Counted from the stretch's first letter, positions 49,201-55,653 are shown. The stretch: DNA of 64,000 nucleotides from Lumbricus terrestris (GCA_949752735.1 OX457041.1:24851181-24915180); one strand, 5' to 3'. Program-made: numbers and translations. The notes: generated by a model not told the origin, from the sequence alone.

Positions 49201-50897
49201 ATACAGGGGAGAGTGGGCGGAGGTAACACAGTGCCAGCCTGCACTGACTGCATGGACCCGTTTCACGACTGCTCCGAGCTCTGCCGGAGTAAACTCCGAA
49301 AATGATTCAGTCAAATGTGGAACATAATTATATATGCAAAGTCATGGATGCAGTGGATTTTTACATAATAATAATAATAATAAGATTTATATAGTGCCAT
49401 ATACAAAGAAATAAACGTCTGCTTGGAGTTCAGTTCAGCTGGAACTATTAGATACTAGCAATATCGATAAGAGCACAGTATACAATTCGAGAATGACAAT
49501 GATTACAAAAATGGAGAAAATGAAACATATAAAACCTTTATCAAGAATAAGCCGGCCAAGGCAGCCAAATAGGCAGTAACCAAAATAGACAAGCTGATGA
49601 TGGTCATACGAAAACAACGGATCATATAAAATTATATTCAACTGTGTAATCCAAATCATTTTCCTACAAATTACCAATGCCATGGACAAAATATTAAAAA
49701 GCAGGCTATATGGAAGAAGAGAAAAGGTTGGCTTATGAAACAAATATGATACTGGCCTGGACAGCAGTACAATGATTTTTTAAAATTTTATACAACTTTA
49801 ATACATCTATTGATTGGGGGGGTCCGCAGCTCAGTTGAGAGAGCGCTGGTCGATAAACTGAGTAGTTTTTATCGCGGCCTGGGTTCAAGCCTCACTCAGG
49901 GCAAAACATTTATTTGAATTTTCTGTTAGCTGCCAGTGGCGCTTTCTGTTGTGTTGTTTGCCTCAGGTCTGTTGAAAATAAGATCGCCCCTCCCACTCCT
50001 GACTTGGCCGAATCAGGAGCGTTCCAGCACTGAGGCCATTAGTGTTAAGTTACCGAGCCTGTTGTAGCCGACCTGCGTGTCGTGCGAAGCTGGCTGTATT
50101 TCGTATAACTTGTATCTGTAATCGTTCTGCGGTCTGTCAGATTGAATGTCAATAAACGAATATTATTAATCAATTTCCAGCAATAACAATTTACTATACA
50201 AAGCATATGCGTTGCCCGATGTGCAAACCTGCACGGGAAGGACTAAGTACTAAGTAAGCAAGTATACAAAGCATCCGCTTTGAAACATATAAAGGTGCAA
50301 TGATTGTTTATTTCATACACATTGATTTCAAGTTCTGACTTGTAGGGACATAAGATGGTATGCACAGAGGGGGAAACTGTCTGGGGGCGGGGCAAATGTA
50401 CTATTCCAAATGGGTGGAAACGTCCGAGGGGTAAATGTCCAGAGGAATGTCCAGGGTAAGTATCCTGCACTCTTATACAGGCGGAAATATGCCGATGATG
50501 TGGACACTAAAACATATTCAGAGTAGCTACTCCCATTTGTTCCACTTATGAAAGATGGCAAGTCTTTTAGGAGCAACTTCAGAGCACGTTCCAATCAGAC
50601 TTGAAAGACGCCCAATATGCGTCATCTGGGCACAACCTTTTCTCAAAGCCATTGATTAATTGCAGGGTCCCGATTGTATAATAACGCCAGATGCCTGAGC
50701 TCTGCCGCCATCGGCCAATGCCAACAACATATCCGCATCAACTTTGCATAAATTCCATGGGTGTATATAATATATATATATATATATATATAATTAATCT
50801 TTAGTCTGTACTCTGTGCTAAGTTAACCTTTGACATGGGGTAACATGCACACATGCCAATTAGCATTCATCTGCATATGTTTATACAAACAAATTTG

Positions 50898-50934
<37 letters not shown>

Positions 50935-53900
50935 CACACTACACGGCGGGCCATAAAAATGTAGCCTGCAAATGTTTTGCCAATATTTCAGCTGTTGACA
51001 ATTTTACTGTGAAAGTTGCACACGCACGGCACATTTGAATTGCTTTTAAGTCTGTAAACTTTCATTTAAAAATTCTTACTTTGACAGAAATATTAGCAAA
51101 ACCCCTCAGGGCTTACTTTTTTATGGTTCATCAAGTATATAGATACATTTAAAATATGTATATATAACTAAAAATATATATATATATCCACAGTAGATAG
51201 AGGCTGTTGTATAATTAGGCAGTAGTATAATTAGGCCAATACATACATTAAATTTATTCAAACTCACGTGTGTATGATTTCGCATCCTGTTACAATTCTT
51301 TGTATCAATTCACACACCACAACACATTTCAGGATGTCATCCAACCAATTGTCTATCCATCCTACAATCATTCTTTCAACCGTCATCCTTTCCCCTCCAG
51401 CCATCCCTTCCTTCAACTATCTATCCATCCGTCCCTCCATTTCATCCATCAGCGTAATTGCAGTATCGGGACCAAAACATATGCAGTACCTTTGGACAGT
51501 ATCTAATGATGACACTAACCCTAACCGACTGACCCTTGCGATGCCTAACTTGAACCTAACTGAACATCACAATGCCTAACTTGAACCTAACCGACACTCA
51601 CAGTCCCTGATACTGCACTTATACCCATCCATCATATGAGTGACTACCTAATTGCCTCTATTCGTTCATCTGTGTGTACCAGACTACCATACCATATTGA
51701 GTGGTTTCCAGTGGTGTCATGTCACAGAGGGTAACTCAAACAGGCATGCCTAGTTTGAGCAGGAATTACTTAATTACAATTAAACTAATAGCTATATCTT
51801 TCAATCAATTAGTTTATATCCATTGTCTTTAAAAGACAATGTATTTTTTATTACATTCGAGATAAGCAAATTTGGTGGCTACGACCCTATCTATACCAGC
51901 ATACAGAGAAGAATAATTCTAATATCCATAAATCTTCTAAAGTAACTTAAGTACTGGAGGCACTCCTTAAAATTAGTTAATTTATTTTTCAGAACAACAC
52001 AGAAATTTGCAGAACATTAATGTAAATGCATCCTACAAGTTTAAAAAGAATAATTAAATCCTACAAGCTACAGAGGCAAGTTTTAGAGCCTCAGCACAAA
52101 TCTTAACTCTTAGTCACCCAAAAACAGTTTTGCAGAATTCTAGAGAGCATTAGGCCTGAAAAACCCGGACAGGGTAGTTGTTTTGGAAACATGGCCAAAG
52201 CAGGAGGTAATTATCAGTAATGGCTGCAGATTAAGTGAGCCGTTAAAACCCAGCTGTCAGTAGGCCTACAAACTGTGAAGGCTTGTTGCCATGAAATACT
52301 CAGACTAGAAGGAATGAAATTGTAGTGCAGCTAATGTAGATGGCCTATACAGCTTGGCCTACACGGAACCTGAATGTGCCAGCACACAGAGCTCTAGACA
52401 GAGAGACGAGTGTAGGACATTTCCCCCCCTGGACAAACCCCCCCCCCCCGGACAAACCCCCCCCCCGGACAAAACCCCCCCCCGGACAATTCCCCCTCAG
52501 GGTAGGACAATTCCCCCCCCTGTCGAACATATTGCGTGTAAGTGGTATTACTATAAAACGGCGGTCCTAAGTGTTCTAAGTTGGATTGATGAAAAGATAT
52601 CTTGCTAAATAGAAGCCGGATTGATACAAAATAATTTTTACTTAAATGGAAGCTGGATTGATGAAAATATTCTTGCTGAAATTGGAGCTGGATTGATGAA
52701 AATATTCTTGCCTAAATTGGAGCTGGATTGATGAAAATATTCTTGCTTAAATGGAAGCTGGATTGATGAAAATATTCTTGCTTAAATTGGAGCTGGATGG
52801 ATCAAAATAATTGTTATTTAAATAGAAGTTGGATTAAACGCATTTTTGCCTAAATGGAAGCAAAGGGGGGAATTGTCCGGGGGGGTTAATGTCCTAGGCT
52901 AAATCAGGGGGGGGGGGAATTGTCCGGGGGGGTTTTGTCCGGGGGGGTTTTGTCCGGGGGGGGTTTTGTCCAGGGGGGGAAATGTCCGCGCCCCCAGAGA
53001 GACACAGAAACAGACTTAGAGTGAGATAGGCACACAATGGATACATGAACAAATATACTTATAAATATACTTTATATAAATAAAGTTATACACAGACAGA
53101 CAGATAAGGATATACACCATCACAGCACACACATACGCACAACTATACACACACACACACACACACCGAGATAGACAGATAGAAAGACAGATGCACTCAG
53201 ACAGATAAAGAGTGCCAGATAGATTGACAAACACACAGACTGACAGATTCACTATACAGATGTAATTGCAAATTTATATAGCACAATTCAGAGAAAATTC
53301 AGCAGAGGTGCTGAAAATCAACTAGCAATTTAGGAAAAAATATTAAAATCATAATTAAGGAATGAATAAGAAAGCAAATGGATGAATGACAGGTGGAAAG
53401 TACAGGTAAAGGATAGGTCAATGGACGAACTAACAACCTGTCTGGTCAAACCTGTCTGGTCAACCGGTGTTGGTCACGTGTGCTTATTCACTCACTCACT
53501 TGGTCAATCGGTCAATAAAAAATCACACAAAAGCTCAATCATCAATCAGTCATCAATCAAACACAATTAATCATCCATCCAACACACACATGAAATCTAA
53601 CCTATCCTAACCACATATGTACCAACTGGGTCTCATTCCATCAAAGTTTCTATTCATGCATGCAGATATTAACTAGATCTTCACCCTACATTGACTACAA
53701 CACCAACACATTTTTCCATCAAGTCACCACTCCACCTTTTCCCACTATACCACGGAGCCAATCCTGGGTTCTAAGCTAAAAATCCCCAGTGCCCACACCC
53801 ATCCATAATCGAATCCAACCGTTAAACCATTATAGGTTGGCCATGCACGAGGCCTTTCAAACCACGCATACGCCACCGTAGCTATCGGCTCGTTGTTGTA

Positions 53901-54040
53901 AATCTATCACTTTAAGTACTCGAAAATAGAGCGGAAAATCTGAGTGATTACCTTAGACGGAGGTTTTCCATAAAAGACTCTAAATCCAACTTGGGCAGGA
54001 GGACAAAATCGCCCACCCCAAACTCCGGTCCCTCGTCCAT
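20610..54040 (-). CDS. MYO1D: Unconventional myosin ID (22 coding exons)
   Basis: Class I myosin, an actin-activated ATPase motor that links membranes to actin. The 22 exons listed below join to 1001 residues, against about 1006 for vertebrate MYO1D. All phases agree and no frameshift is seen. Motor residues: P-loop GESGSGKT at 100-107, switch I NDNSSR at 152-157, switch II DIYGFE at 375-380, actin-binding [10 protein letters not shown] near 580, and the converter ending near 690. A Glu lies 16 residues before DAFAK, so the TEDS position appears acidic. The lever arm (about 690-740) has IQ-type sequence ([17 protein letters not shown]). The basic TH1 tail (about 775-1001) carries the class ID/IG signatures [19 protein letters not shown] and [14 protein letters not shown], ending [18 protein letters not shown]1D acts in left-right chirality in flies and vertebrates; that role here is inference. 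ID is preferred over IG on overall motor match. Confidence 0.97.
21496..21644 (-). CDS. MYO1D: MYO1D coding exon 21
   Basis: Acceptor CTGTACAG, donor GTAAGT, phase 0 in and 2 out. TH1 block [20 protein letters not shown]. Confidence 0.95.
22122..22238 (-). CDS. MYO1D: MYO1D coding exon 20
   Basis: Acceptor CTTTCAG, donor GTGAGC, 39 codons. TH1 block [20 protein letters not shown]. Confidence 0.95.
22655..22739 (+). repeat. Dispersed repeat tail with (TGAA)n
   Basis: GCTGAGGTTGGGTCAGGAAC, then GGGGCGCTATATAAATC and AATGAATGAATAA. Tail-type fragment in MYO1D intron 19. Confidence 0.65.
22876..23750. mobile_element. hAT-like element, 875 bp, non-autonomous
   Basis: Left end CAGGGGTTCTCAAACTTT, right end the complement of CAGGGGTTCTCAAACTGTGG. 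A perfect 8-bp duplication CTCTACTG lies at 22868-22875 and 23751-23758. Subterminal GTACCCCC words occur on both sides. No long frame resembling transposase. It sits in MYO1D intron 19. Confidence 0.92.
23853..23935 (-). repeat. Dispersed repeat tail with (TGAA)n
   Basis: (ATTC)n then ATATAGCGCCTCTTCAAGGG and CACTCAGAGGTGCTCCC. Same tail family as 22655-22739, opposite strand. Confidence 0.7.
23955..24430 (-). pseudogene. L2-like LINE 3' end
   Basis: On the - strand a frame reads [20 protein letters not shown], then [16 protein letters not shown]. This is the ORF end found in CR1/L2-type retrotransposons. It is followed by the 3' UTR with GCGCTTGTGAATAAGCTGG and an AATTTCGAGATTACGATTACG tail. 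It is 5'-truncated and lies in MYO1D intron 19. Confidence 0.75.
24628..24729 (-). CDS. MYO1D: MYO1D coding exon 19
   Basis: Acceptor TTTATAG, donor GTATTT, 34 codons in phase 0. Encodes [13 protein letters not shown] of the TH1 domain. Confidence 0.93.
24732..24780. repeat. (ACA)n-rich microsatellite
   Basis: Imperfect ACAACA repeats immediately upstream of exon 19 (on its intron side). Confidence 0.8.
25114..25136. repeat. (AT)n microsatellite
   Basis: Eleven AT units, just before the ATGT tract. Confidence 0.9.
25151..25235. repeat. (ATGT)n microsatellite, SINE tail
   Basis: About 21 perfect ATGT units. It abuts the 3' end of the SINE on its right, so it is likely the expanded tetranucleotide tail of that element. 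Confidence 0.92.
25243..25455 (-). mobile_element. tRNA-derived SINE
   Basis: On the - strand it carries the B-box region (degraded), GCAAGTCCTTCACTCGCAAT, GCGCTTCGGCGTGAAACTCC and a 3' end CTATAACAAGTGC, followed by the (ACAT)n tail. Lies in MYO1D intron 18. Confidence 0.82.
25575..25719 (-). CDS. MYO1D: MYO1D coding exon 18
   Basis: Acceptor GCCTGTAG, donor GTAAGC, phase 2 in and 0 out. Encodes [20 protein letters not shown] and [10 protein letters not shown]...GNYLAL. Confidence 0.95.
26513..26658. repeat. Tandem triplication, about 45-58 bp units
   Basis: Three units share ACAGTGATAA, CCAGC(A/G)CATGCAATAATGATGA and GTACAGGTACAGTGATA. Located in MYO1D intron 17. Confidence 0.85.
26880..26987 (-). 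CDS. MYO1D: MYO1D coding exon 17
   Basis: Acceptor GTCCACAG; the donor GTTTTA is weak but phase and homology fit. Encodes [20 protein letters not shown] and the start of the TH1 tail. Confidence 0.9.
27578..27606. repeat. (ATAAC)n microsatellite
   Basis: Five pentanucleotide units followed by ATTTTATTCGGCAACC, which looks like a LINE/SINE tail junction. Confidence 0.7.
27901..30331 (-). mobile_element. hAT-like DNA transposon, 2.4 kb, decayed
   Basis: Terminal inverted repeats TAGGGTGCCAATGAAA at both ends, continuing with a TTTTTAGGTCTCA / TTTCTTAGGTCTCA subterminal match. An 8-bp duplication ATATACAT lies at 27893-27900 and 30332-30339, though the flanks are AT-rich, so chance matching is easier. 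The interior has transposase-like remnants on the - strand. It lies inside MYO1D intron 16, same orientation as the gene. Confidence 0.87.
28200..29580 (-). pseudogene. Transposase remnant inside the hAT-like element
   Basis: The - strand near 29365-29560 reads [20 protein letters not shown], then [19 protein letters not shown], and, after a stop, [18 protein letters not shown]. Further along come [18 protein letters not shown] (near 29190-29130) and a 145-codon open stretch at 28330-28767. The order (HWDGK, CFDT, RHH) matches a transposase-like family common in invertebrate genomes that I associate with hAT. Stops and frame changes show it is dead. The family name is from recall and not verified. 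Confidence 0.65.
30340..31360 (-). mobile_element. 5'-truncated LINE with intact C-terminal reverse transcriptase
   Basis: One open frame (31358 down to 30457) begins near [16 protein letters not shown] and carries the catalytic LFADDTNIF, then [49 protein letters not shown] and the C-terminal [14 protein letters not shown]. It lacks the endonuclease and the N-terminal RT motifs. No stop interrupts it, so the insertion is young. Non-LTR type (jockey/CR1-like); clade not assigned. It directly abuts the hAT-like element, in MYO1D intron 16. Confidence 0.88.
31544..31687. mobile_element. hAT-type MITE, 144 bp
   Basis: CAGTGCTTAAAGTGTG at the left, complement of CAGGGCTTAAAGTGTG at the right: same family as 8405-8587, with a shared interior (AAGTGCCTGGACGCCGT). 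Flanks ATAAGACG and ATAAGATA agree at 6 of 8 bases, so the duplication has decayed. It ends 81 bp from MYO1D exon 16. Confidence 0.85.
31769..31890 (-). CDS. MYO1D: MYO1D coding exon 16
   Basis: Acceptor CTGTTAG, donor GTACAC, phase 0 in and 2 out. Encodes the IQ region [20 protein letters not shown]. Confidence 0.94.
32219..32426 (-). CDS. MYO1D: MYO1D coding exon 15
   Basis: Acceptor CCCATCAG, donor GTAGCT. Encodes [12 protein letters not shown], the converter with [14 protein letters not shown] and the start of the lever arm. Confidence 0.95.
33092..33258 (-). CDS. MYO1D: MYO1D coding exon 14
   Basis: Acceptor TGTTGCAG, donor GTCAGC. Encodes [13 protein letters not shown] and the [17 protein letters not shown] segment. 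Confidence 0.96.
33977..34109 (-). CDS. MYO1D: MYO1D coding exon 13
   Basis: Acceptor TTTCCAG, donor GTCTGA. Encodes [12 protein letters not shown] and [15 protein letters not shown] of the actin-binding region. Confidence 0.95.
34409..34554 (-). CDS. MYO1D: MYO1D coding exon 12
   Basis: Acceptor CTATAG, donor GTTAAT. Encodes [20 protein letters not shown] and [11 protein letters not shown]. Confidence 0.95.
34919..35050 (+). mobile_element. SINE, 5'-truncated
   Basis: Starts within the body at CCTTGAGCAAGTCCTTCACT and runs to GGGGTGCTATAGGAAATGTG. The tRNA-like head is missing. In MYO1D intron 11. Confidence 0.75.
35715..35885 (-). CDS. MYO1D: MYO1D coding exon 11
   Basis: Acceptor TTTTCAAG, donor GTACAT, 57 codons. 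Encodes [14 protein letters not shown] and [17 protein letters not shown]. Confidence 0.95.
35918..36256. mobile_element. hAT-type MITE, 339 bp, copy A
   Basis: CAGTGGTTCCCAACC at the left and the complement of CAGCGGTTCCCAATCC at the right. The 8-bp flank CTATCAAT occurs on both sides (35909-35916 with one extra C, and 36257-36264). Interior rich in AGGGCCAC words. A second copy is at 43834-44167. Confidence 0.87.
36845..37132 (-). pseudogene. LINE ORF-end relic
   Basis: A - strand frame has [19 protein letters not shown], resembling the C-terminal ORF end of L2/CR1 elements. It is heavily diverged and short. Confidence 0.45.
37239..37353 (-). CDS. MYO1D: MYO1D coding exon 10
   Basis: Acceptor CTTTTGCAG, donor GTAAGT. 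Encodes [17 protein letters not shown], highly conserved after switch II. Confidence 0.96.
37387..37470 (-). repeat. 3' tail fragment of an L2-like LINE
   Basis: CACAATCGCAATCTCC, AAGCGCAGGGCACCAGC and TTATTCACGAGCGCTG match the block at 24.0 kb. Confidence 0.6.
37754..37887 (-). CDS. MYO1D: MYO1D coding exon 9
   Basis: Acceptor GTGTTTAG, donor GTAACT. Encodes [16 protein letters not shown] and switch [16 protein letters not shown]. Confidence 0.96.
38041..38395 (-). repeat. LINE 3' UTR-like fragment
   Basis: (TCAAT)n tail at 38041, then on the other side GGGCCTCTACCTAGCGAG and CCCTTCAGGGG, which resemble the region after the LINE ORF at 59.34 kb. Boundaries and orientation are uncertain. 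Confidence 0.45.
38427..38630 (-). CDS. MYO1D: MYO1D coding exon 8
   Basis: Acceptor TAAACCAG, donor GTCAGT, 68 codons. Starts [14 protein letters not shown] and ends [11 protein letters not shown], with the acidic TEDS-position Glu. Confidence 0.95.
38848..38928 (+). repeat. Dispersed repeat tail with (TGAA)n
   Basis: GTGGCTGGGCTGGGAGCGCC, GAAGAGGCGCTATATAAATTC and AATGAATGAATGAG. Tail family, MYO1D intron 7. Confidence 0.7.
39211..39327 (-). CDS. MYO1D: MYO1D coding exon 7
   Basis: Acceptor CCTTCCCAG, donor GTAAGT, 39 codons. Encodes [20 protein letters not shown] and TLAAILHL. Confidence 0.95.
39786..39881 (-). CDS. MYO1D: MYO1D coding exon 6
   Basis: Acceptor TTGTGTAG, donor GTGAGA, 32 codons. 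Encodes [20 protein letters not shown]. Confidence 0.95.
40403..40456 (-). CDS. MYO1D: MYO1D coding exon 5, 54 nt, GC donor
   Basis: Eighteen codons, [18 protein letters not shown], a block present in all class I motors between exons 4 and 6. The acceptor is CTATTAG. The only donor in frame is CAG|GCACGT, a GC-AG intron. Without this exon the motor would lack a conserved loop, and both junctions are in phase 0. Confidence 0.93.
40875..40945 (-). repeat. Dispersed repeat tail
   Basis: ATAGCACCTCTTCAAGG and ACTCAGAGGTGCTCCTGAC, diverged copy of the shared tail. Confidence 0.55.
41395..41465 (+). repeat. Dispersed repeat tail
   Basis: TTTTGGACTGGGAGCACTTC, then AAAGGTGTGCTATATAAAAAG. Diverged copy of the shared tail. 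Confidence 0.5.
41618..41783 (-). CDS. MYO1D: MYO1D coding exon 4
   Basis: Acceptor GTTAATCAG, donor GTGCAT. Encodes [20 protein letters not shown] and switch [12 protein letters not shown]. Confidence 0.96.
42276..42298. repeat. (ATT)n microsatellite
   Basis: About eight ATT units in MYO1D intron 3. Confidence 0.85.
43205..43292 (-). CDS. MYO1D: MYO1D coding exon 3
   Basis: Acceptor TTTTTCCAG, donor GTAAGC. Encodes [20 protein letters not shown], the P-loop. Confidence 0.96.
43570..43778 (-). CDS. MYO1D: MYO1D coding exon 2
   Basis: Acceptor AATTCCAG, donor GTATCC. Encodes [20 protein letters not shown] and [16 protein letters not shown]. Confidence 0.96.
43834..44167. mobile_element. hAT-type MITE, 334 bp, copy B
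   Basis: CAGTGGTTCCCAACC at both ends in inverted orientation. Interior aligns with copy A at 35918 (AGGGCCACTTTTT, AGAATGTTT, TTCTATCCTGTC). Flanks TTATACAC and CTTTACAC agree at 6 of 8 bases. Confidence 0.86.
44237..45160 (-). pseudogene. L2-like LINE 3' end
   Basis: On the - strand: [15 protein letters not shown] (near 45100), then [56 protein letters not shown] and [14 protein letters not shown]. This is the C-terminal half of an L2/CR1-type reverse transcriptase ORF, broken by frame changes. The 3' UTR ends GAGGCGCTTTATAAATG, the same tail that many short repeats here carry. Confidence 0.82.
45166..45254. repeat. 37-bp stem, 15-nt loop hairpin
   Basis: Arms 45166-45202 and 45218-45254 are reverse complements with a single mismatch; the loop is TACGAGCAAAAGGAA. 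The loop and flank resemble L2-type LINE sequence at 24.4 kb, so it may be an inverted duplication of LINE DNA rather than a microRNA precursor. Confidence 0.85.
45365..45436 (+). repeat. Dispersed repeat tail with (TGAA)n
   Basis: GGGCATGCTGGAGTTGAGAG, GGGGGCGCTATAAAAATTTCC, AATGAATAA. Confidence 0.6.
46080..46135 (-). repeat. Dispersed repeat tail with (TGAA)n
   Basis: (ATTC)n, ATATATAGCGTTCCTTCAAG. Diverged. Confidence 0.5.
47559..47600. repeat. (CA)n microsatellite
   Basis: Imperfect CA tract followed by (TA)n. Confidence 0.85.
47740..47812 (+). repeat. Dispersed repeat tail with (TGAA)n
   Basis: GTGGCTGGGCTGGGAGTGAC, AGAGGCGCTATATAATGC, TGAATGAATGAAC. Closest to the copy at 38848. Confidence 0.7.
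47835..48004. repeat. Minisatellite of TGCATGTATG words, 62-bp period
   Basis: Two 62-bp units (ACATTGTATGTATATGCATG at 47879 and 47941) within a longer run of ATGTATATGC. It abuts the SINE on its right and may be that element's expanded tail. Confidence 0.8.
48005..48202 (-). mobile_element. tRNA-derived SINE
   Basis: On the - strand: GGTTGCAAGTTTGTATCCACC (B-box region), GAGCAAGTTCTTCGCTCGC, GCGCTTCGGCGTGAATC and AGCGCTATAGCAAGTG at the 3' end. Same family as 5713-5955. Confidence 0.8.
48650..48790 (+). repeat. LINE 3' UTR-like fragment
   Basis: GGGTGACCCTGCCTAGCGG and CTCATGTTCCTTC resemble the region after the LINE ORF at 59.34 kb (CTAAGCGGGACTTGTCCC). Confidence 0.4.
49822..50165 (+). 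mobile_element. Second tRNA-derived SINE type
   Basis: The head has an excellent A box (CAGCTCAGTTGAGAGAGCGC) and B box (GGTTCAAGCC) spaced as in a tRNA. The body includes CCCCTCCCACTCCTGACTTGG and CCGAATCAGGAGCG, and the 3' end is TGAATGTCAATAAACG. It is unrelated in sequence to the other SINE family here. The body layout recalls SINEs with a conserved central domain, but I cannot name the family. Confidence 0.72.
50765..50792. repeat. (TA)n microsatellite
   Basis: About 14 TA units. Confidence 0.9.
50899..50930. repeat. (TA)n microsatellite
   Basis: Sixteen TA units. Confidence 0.9.
52408..52995. mobile_element. Foldback element with GGACAAAACCCCCC-array arms
   Basis: The left arm (about 52414-52525) is a row of units GGACATTTCCCCCCC, GGACAAACCCCCC (x2), GGACAAAACCCC, GGACAATTCCCCC (x2). 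The right arm (about 52863-52988) is the same row reverse-complemented. Between them lies a 35-bp minisatellite. A 9-bp direct repeat CAGAGAGAC occurs at 52399-52407 and 52995-53003 and may be the target duplication. No coding capacity. Confidence 0.82.
52572..52858. repeat. 35-bp minisatellite, about 8 units
   Basis: Units of the form AGCTGGATTGATGAAAATAT plus TCTTGCTTAAATGG, with small changes; outer units are more diverged. It forms the core of the foldback element. Confidence 0.9.
53145..53166. repeat. (CA)n microsatellite
   Basis: Eleven CA units. Confidence 0.85.
53952..54040 (-). CDS. MYO1D: MYO1D coding exon 1 with start codon
   Basis: ATG at 54038-54040 begins [20 protein letters not shown] and reaches ENLRL before donor GTAATC, phase 2 out. 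The start is the first Met upstream of the conserved motor entry. Confidence 0.94.
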
Positions 54041-54345
54041 CCTTCTCGGTTGACAGCTGCACGCTACTGACACTCACAACGTGAACGATGCACGGCGTCT
54101 GACTCTACACTCCATAGAGTCACACACAGACCTGTAGCACCTGCAGCAGCTGCCATCTGTCGTCGAACTCGCCGCGAATAGTTTGACAACTAAACTCGCC
54201 TCGGCTTACAGTAGCGCCACCCCGTGAATAAGACAAACAAAATTAAGCCCGACGTCGACATTATTAGGCCTGTGACCGAAACCGAGGACTCCGAAACTAC
54301 ATAGCTCGTAAAACTGGTGAAGCGGCACTCGATCCAAGCGCACGT
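54041..54345 (-). other. MYO1D 5' UTR and proximal promoter region
   Basis: No TATA box is seen. A downstream-facing GC-richer patch lies around 54150-54250. No specific regulatory site can be defended. Confidence 0.4.
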
Positions 54346-54506
54346 CCATGGGCGGAGTTTATCAGGGGCTATGGGGAGAGGGGGCTAAGCCGCCCCAAGA
54401 AGACCCAGATTCATCTTTTTGACCGTGTAAATGGTATCTTTTCCCAGGCTTAGCCCCCCCCAGAAGGCTTTAGCCCCTCCAAGAGCGGAAATCAAACTCC
54501 ACCCAT
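54346..54506. mobile_element. MITE, 161 bp, upstream of MYO1D
   Basis: CCATGGGCGGAGTTT at the left, complement of ATGGGTGGAGTTT at the right, flanked by a perfect 8-bp direct repeat GCGCACGT (54338-54345, 54507-54514). Interior has GGCTAAGCC/GGCTTAGCC inverted words. It sits 306-466 bp before the MYO1D start codon. Confidence 0.85.
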
Positions 54507-54942
54507 GCGCACGTTATATATTCCACCTCTAGACTGAGATCAAAATGGCTCTGAAAGGCTCAAGCGTATCAGTGTCTATCACTCCTCTGACAATCCACTC
54601 AAAATTAGTCAATTGATCTTTCTCGACCTAAACGAAACTCACTATAGCAGCTTCCATATTCAACAAACGGACCTAGATCTTCTGTCATCGGGAGCTCTTA
54701 GCTTTAATTTCAGCCTGCTCTTGTCGCCGTTCTCTGCGTTCAGCCTCCAGTGGCCCGTATGCTCGTACAGCCAACAGACAGCTGGGCTTTCACGAAAGTT
54801 AGTAGAGTCCCGGCCTGGATCAGCGGATCCCATCTGTGAACCTCAGCAGCACCTGTGTGGCTCGTTTTATAGGCCTAAACTACTCAAGAGCTTCGTCCTT
54901 GGCCGTGCCTAAGTCGGGAGCGCCTCCGAATGGATCTTATAT

Positions 54943-54948
<6 letters not shown>

Positions 54949-54984
<36 letters not shown>
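54949..54984. repeat. (TA)n microsatellite
   Basis: Eighteen TA units. Confidence 0.9.
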
Positions 54985-54988
<4 letters not shown>

Positions 54989-55347
54989 CACTGTAAGACA
55001 CACATTATATACTCCATTGGGTAGGCTAGGCCTATAGGCTATTAGACAATAAAAAAAATTATAATCCTCTTTTAAAATTGACATAGGGTTTGTGCTAAAC
55101 TGCTAAATTTCATATGCTTTATAAAAATAATTTGATGTTTATAAATTATTTTACAGAATTAACTTACTGAAGTTAAGGGTGCAGGTATGCCAAGCATCTA
55201 ATCTAGGAACTCCCACAATGCCAATTTGATAATAAACGTAAAAAAAGATGCTAAGCAAACAGAGATTAACATTTAATACACGATGCAAGACCATCAGCAG
55301 AACTTAGTCTTAGCCCATCACTAGCCTAGGACTTATTAATCTATCAG

Positions 55348-55645
55348 CATAGGCGTAGGAGGCGGGAGTCCAGAGAGGGGGTAAATGCCCCTCCCCAATT
55401 TCAGGCAAATGTGTTTTTCAGGCAAAACAGGCATGGGTGGACGAACCTTCTTTTCGGGTAAACAGGCATGGGAGGATTTTTTGGGGCACAACAGCTATAT
55501 TTTTATGAAGATTTGTTTGTACGAAATGACTAAAAAAGTCATCAGTTATTTTTTTGGGTGGAAAATGGAAATGAAAAAAAAACACTTTTCGGGCAAAAGT
55601 AACAATCTTTGCCACCCCATTGCCAAAATGTCCCCTACGCCTATA
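55348..55645. mobile_element. hAT-type MITE, 298 bp
   Basis: CATAGGCGTAGGAG at the left, complement of TATAGGCGTAGGGG at the right, with a perfect 8-bp duplication TCTATCAG (55340-55347, 55646-55653). The interior repeats GGCAAAACAGGCATGGG-like words and has a GACTAAAAAAGTCATCAG core. Lies between MYO1D and RPS6. Confidence 0.9.
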
Positions 55646-55653
55646 TCTATCAG

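Larger units (their letters stand above)
43779..53951 (-). other. MYO1D intron 1, 10.2 kb
   Basis: The largest intron. It holds a MITE, an L2-like LINE end, a hairpin, a tRNA-type SINE, a degenerate SINE with minisatellite, several repeat tails, AT and CA microsatellites and the GGACAAAACCCCCC foldback element. No second gene was recognised; a frame at 49054-49305 matches nothing known to me. Confidence 0.8.

Noticed and set aside
49054..49305. 84-codon + frame in MYO1D intron 1
   Set aside because: It has a Cys-containing C-terminus but matches no family I know, and has no splice or promoter context. Kept only as intronic sequence.
52340..52608. Pro-rich frame [15 protein letters not shown]
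   Set aside because: It is a translation of the GGACAAAACCCCCC array of the foldback element.
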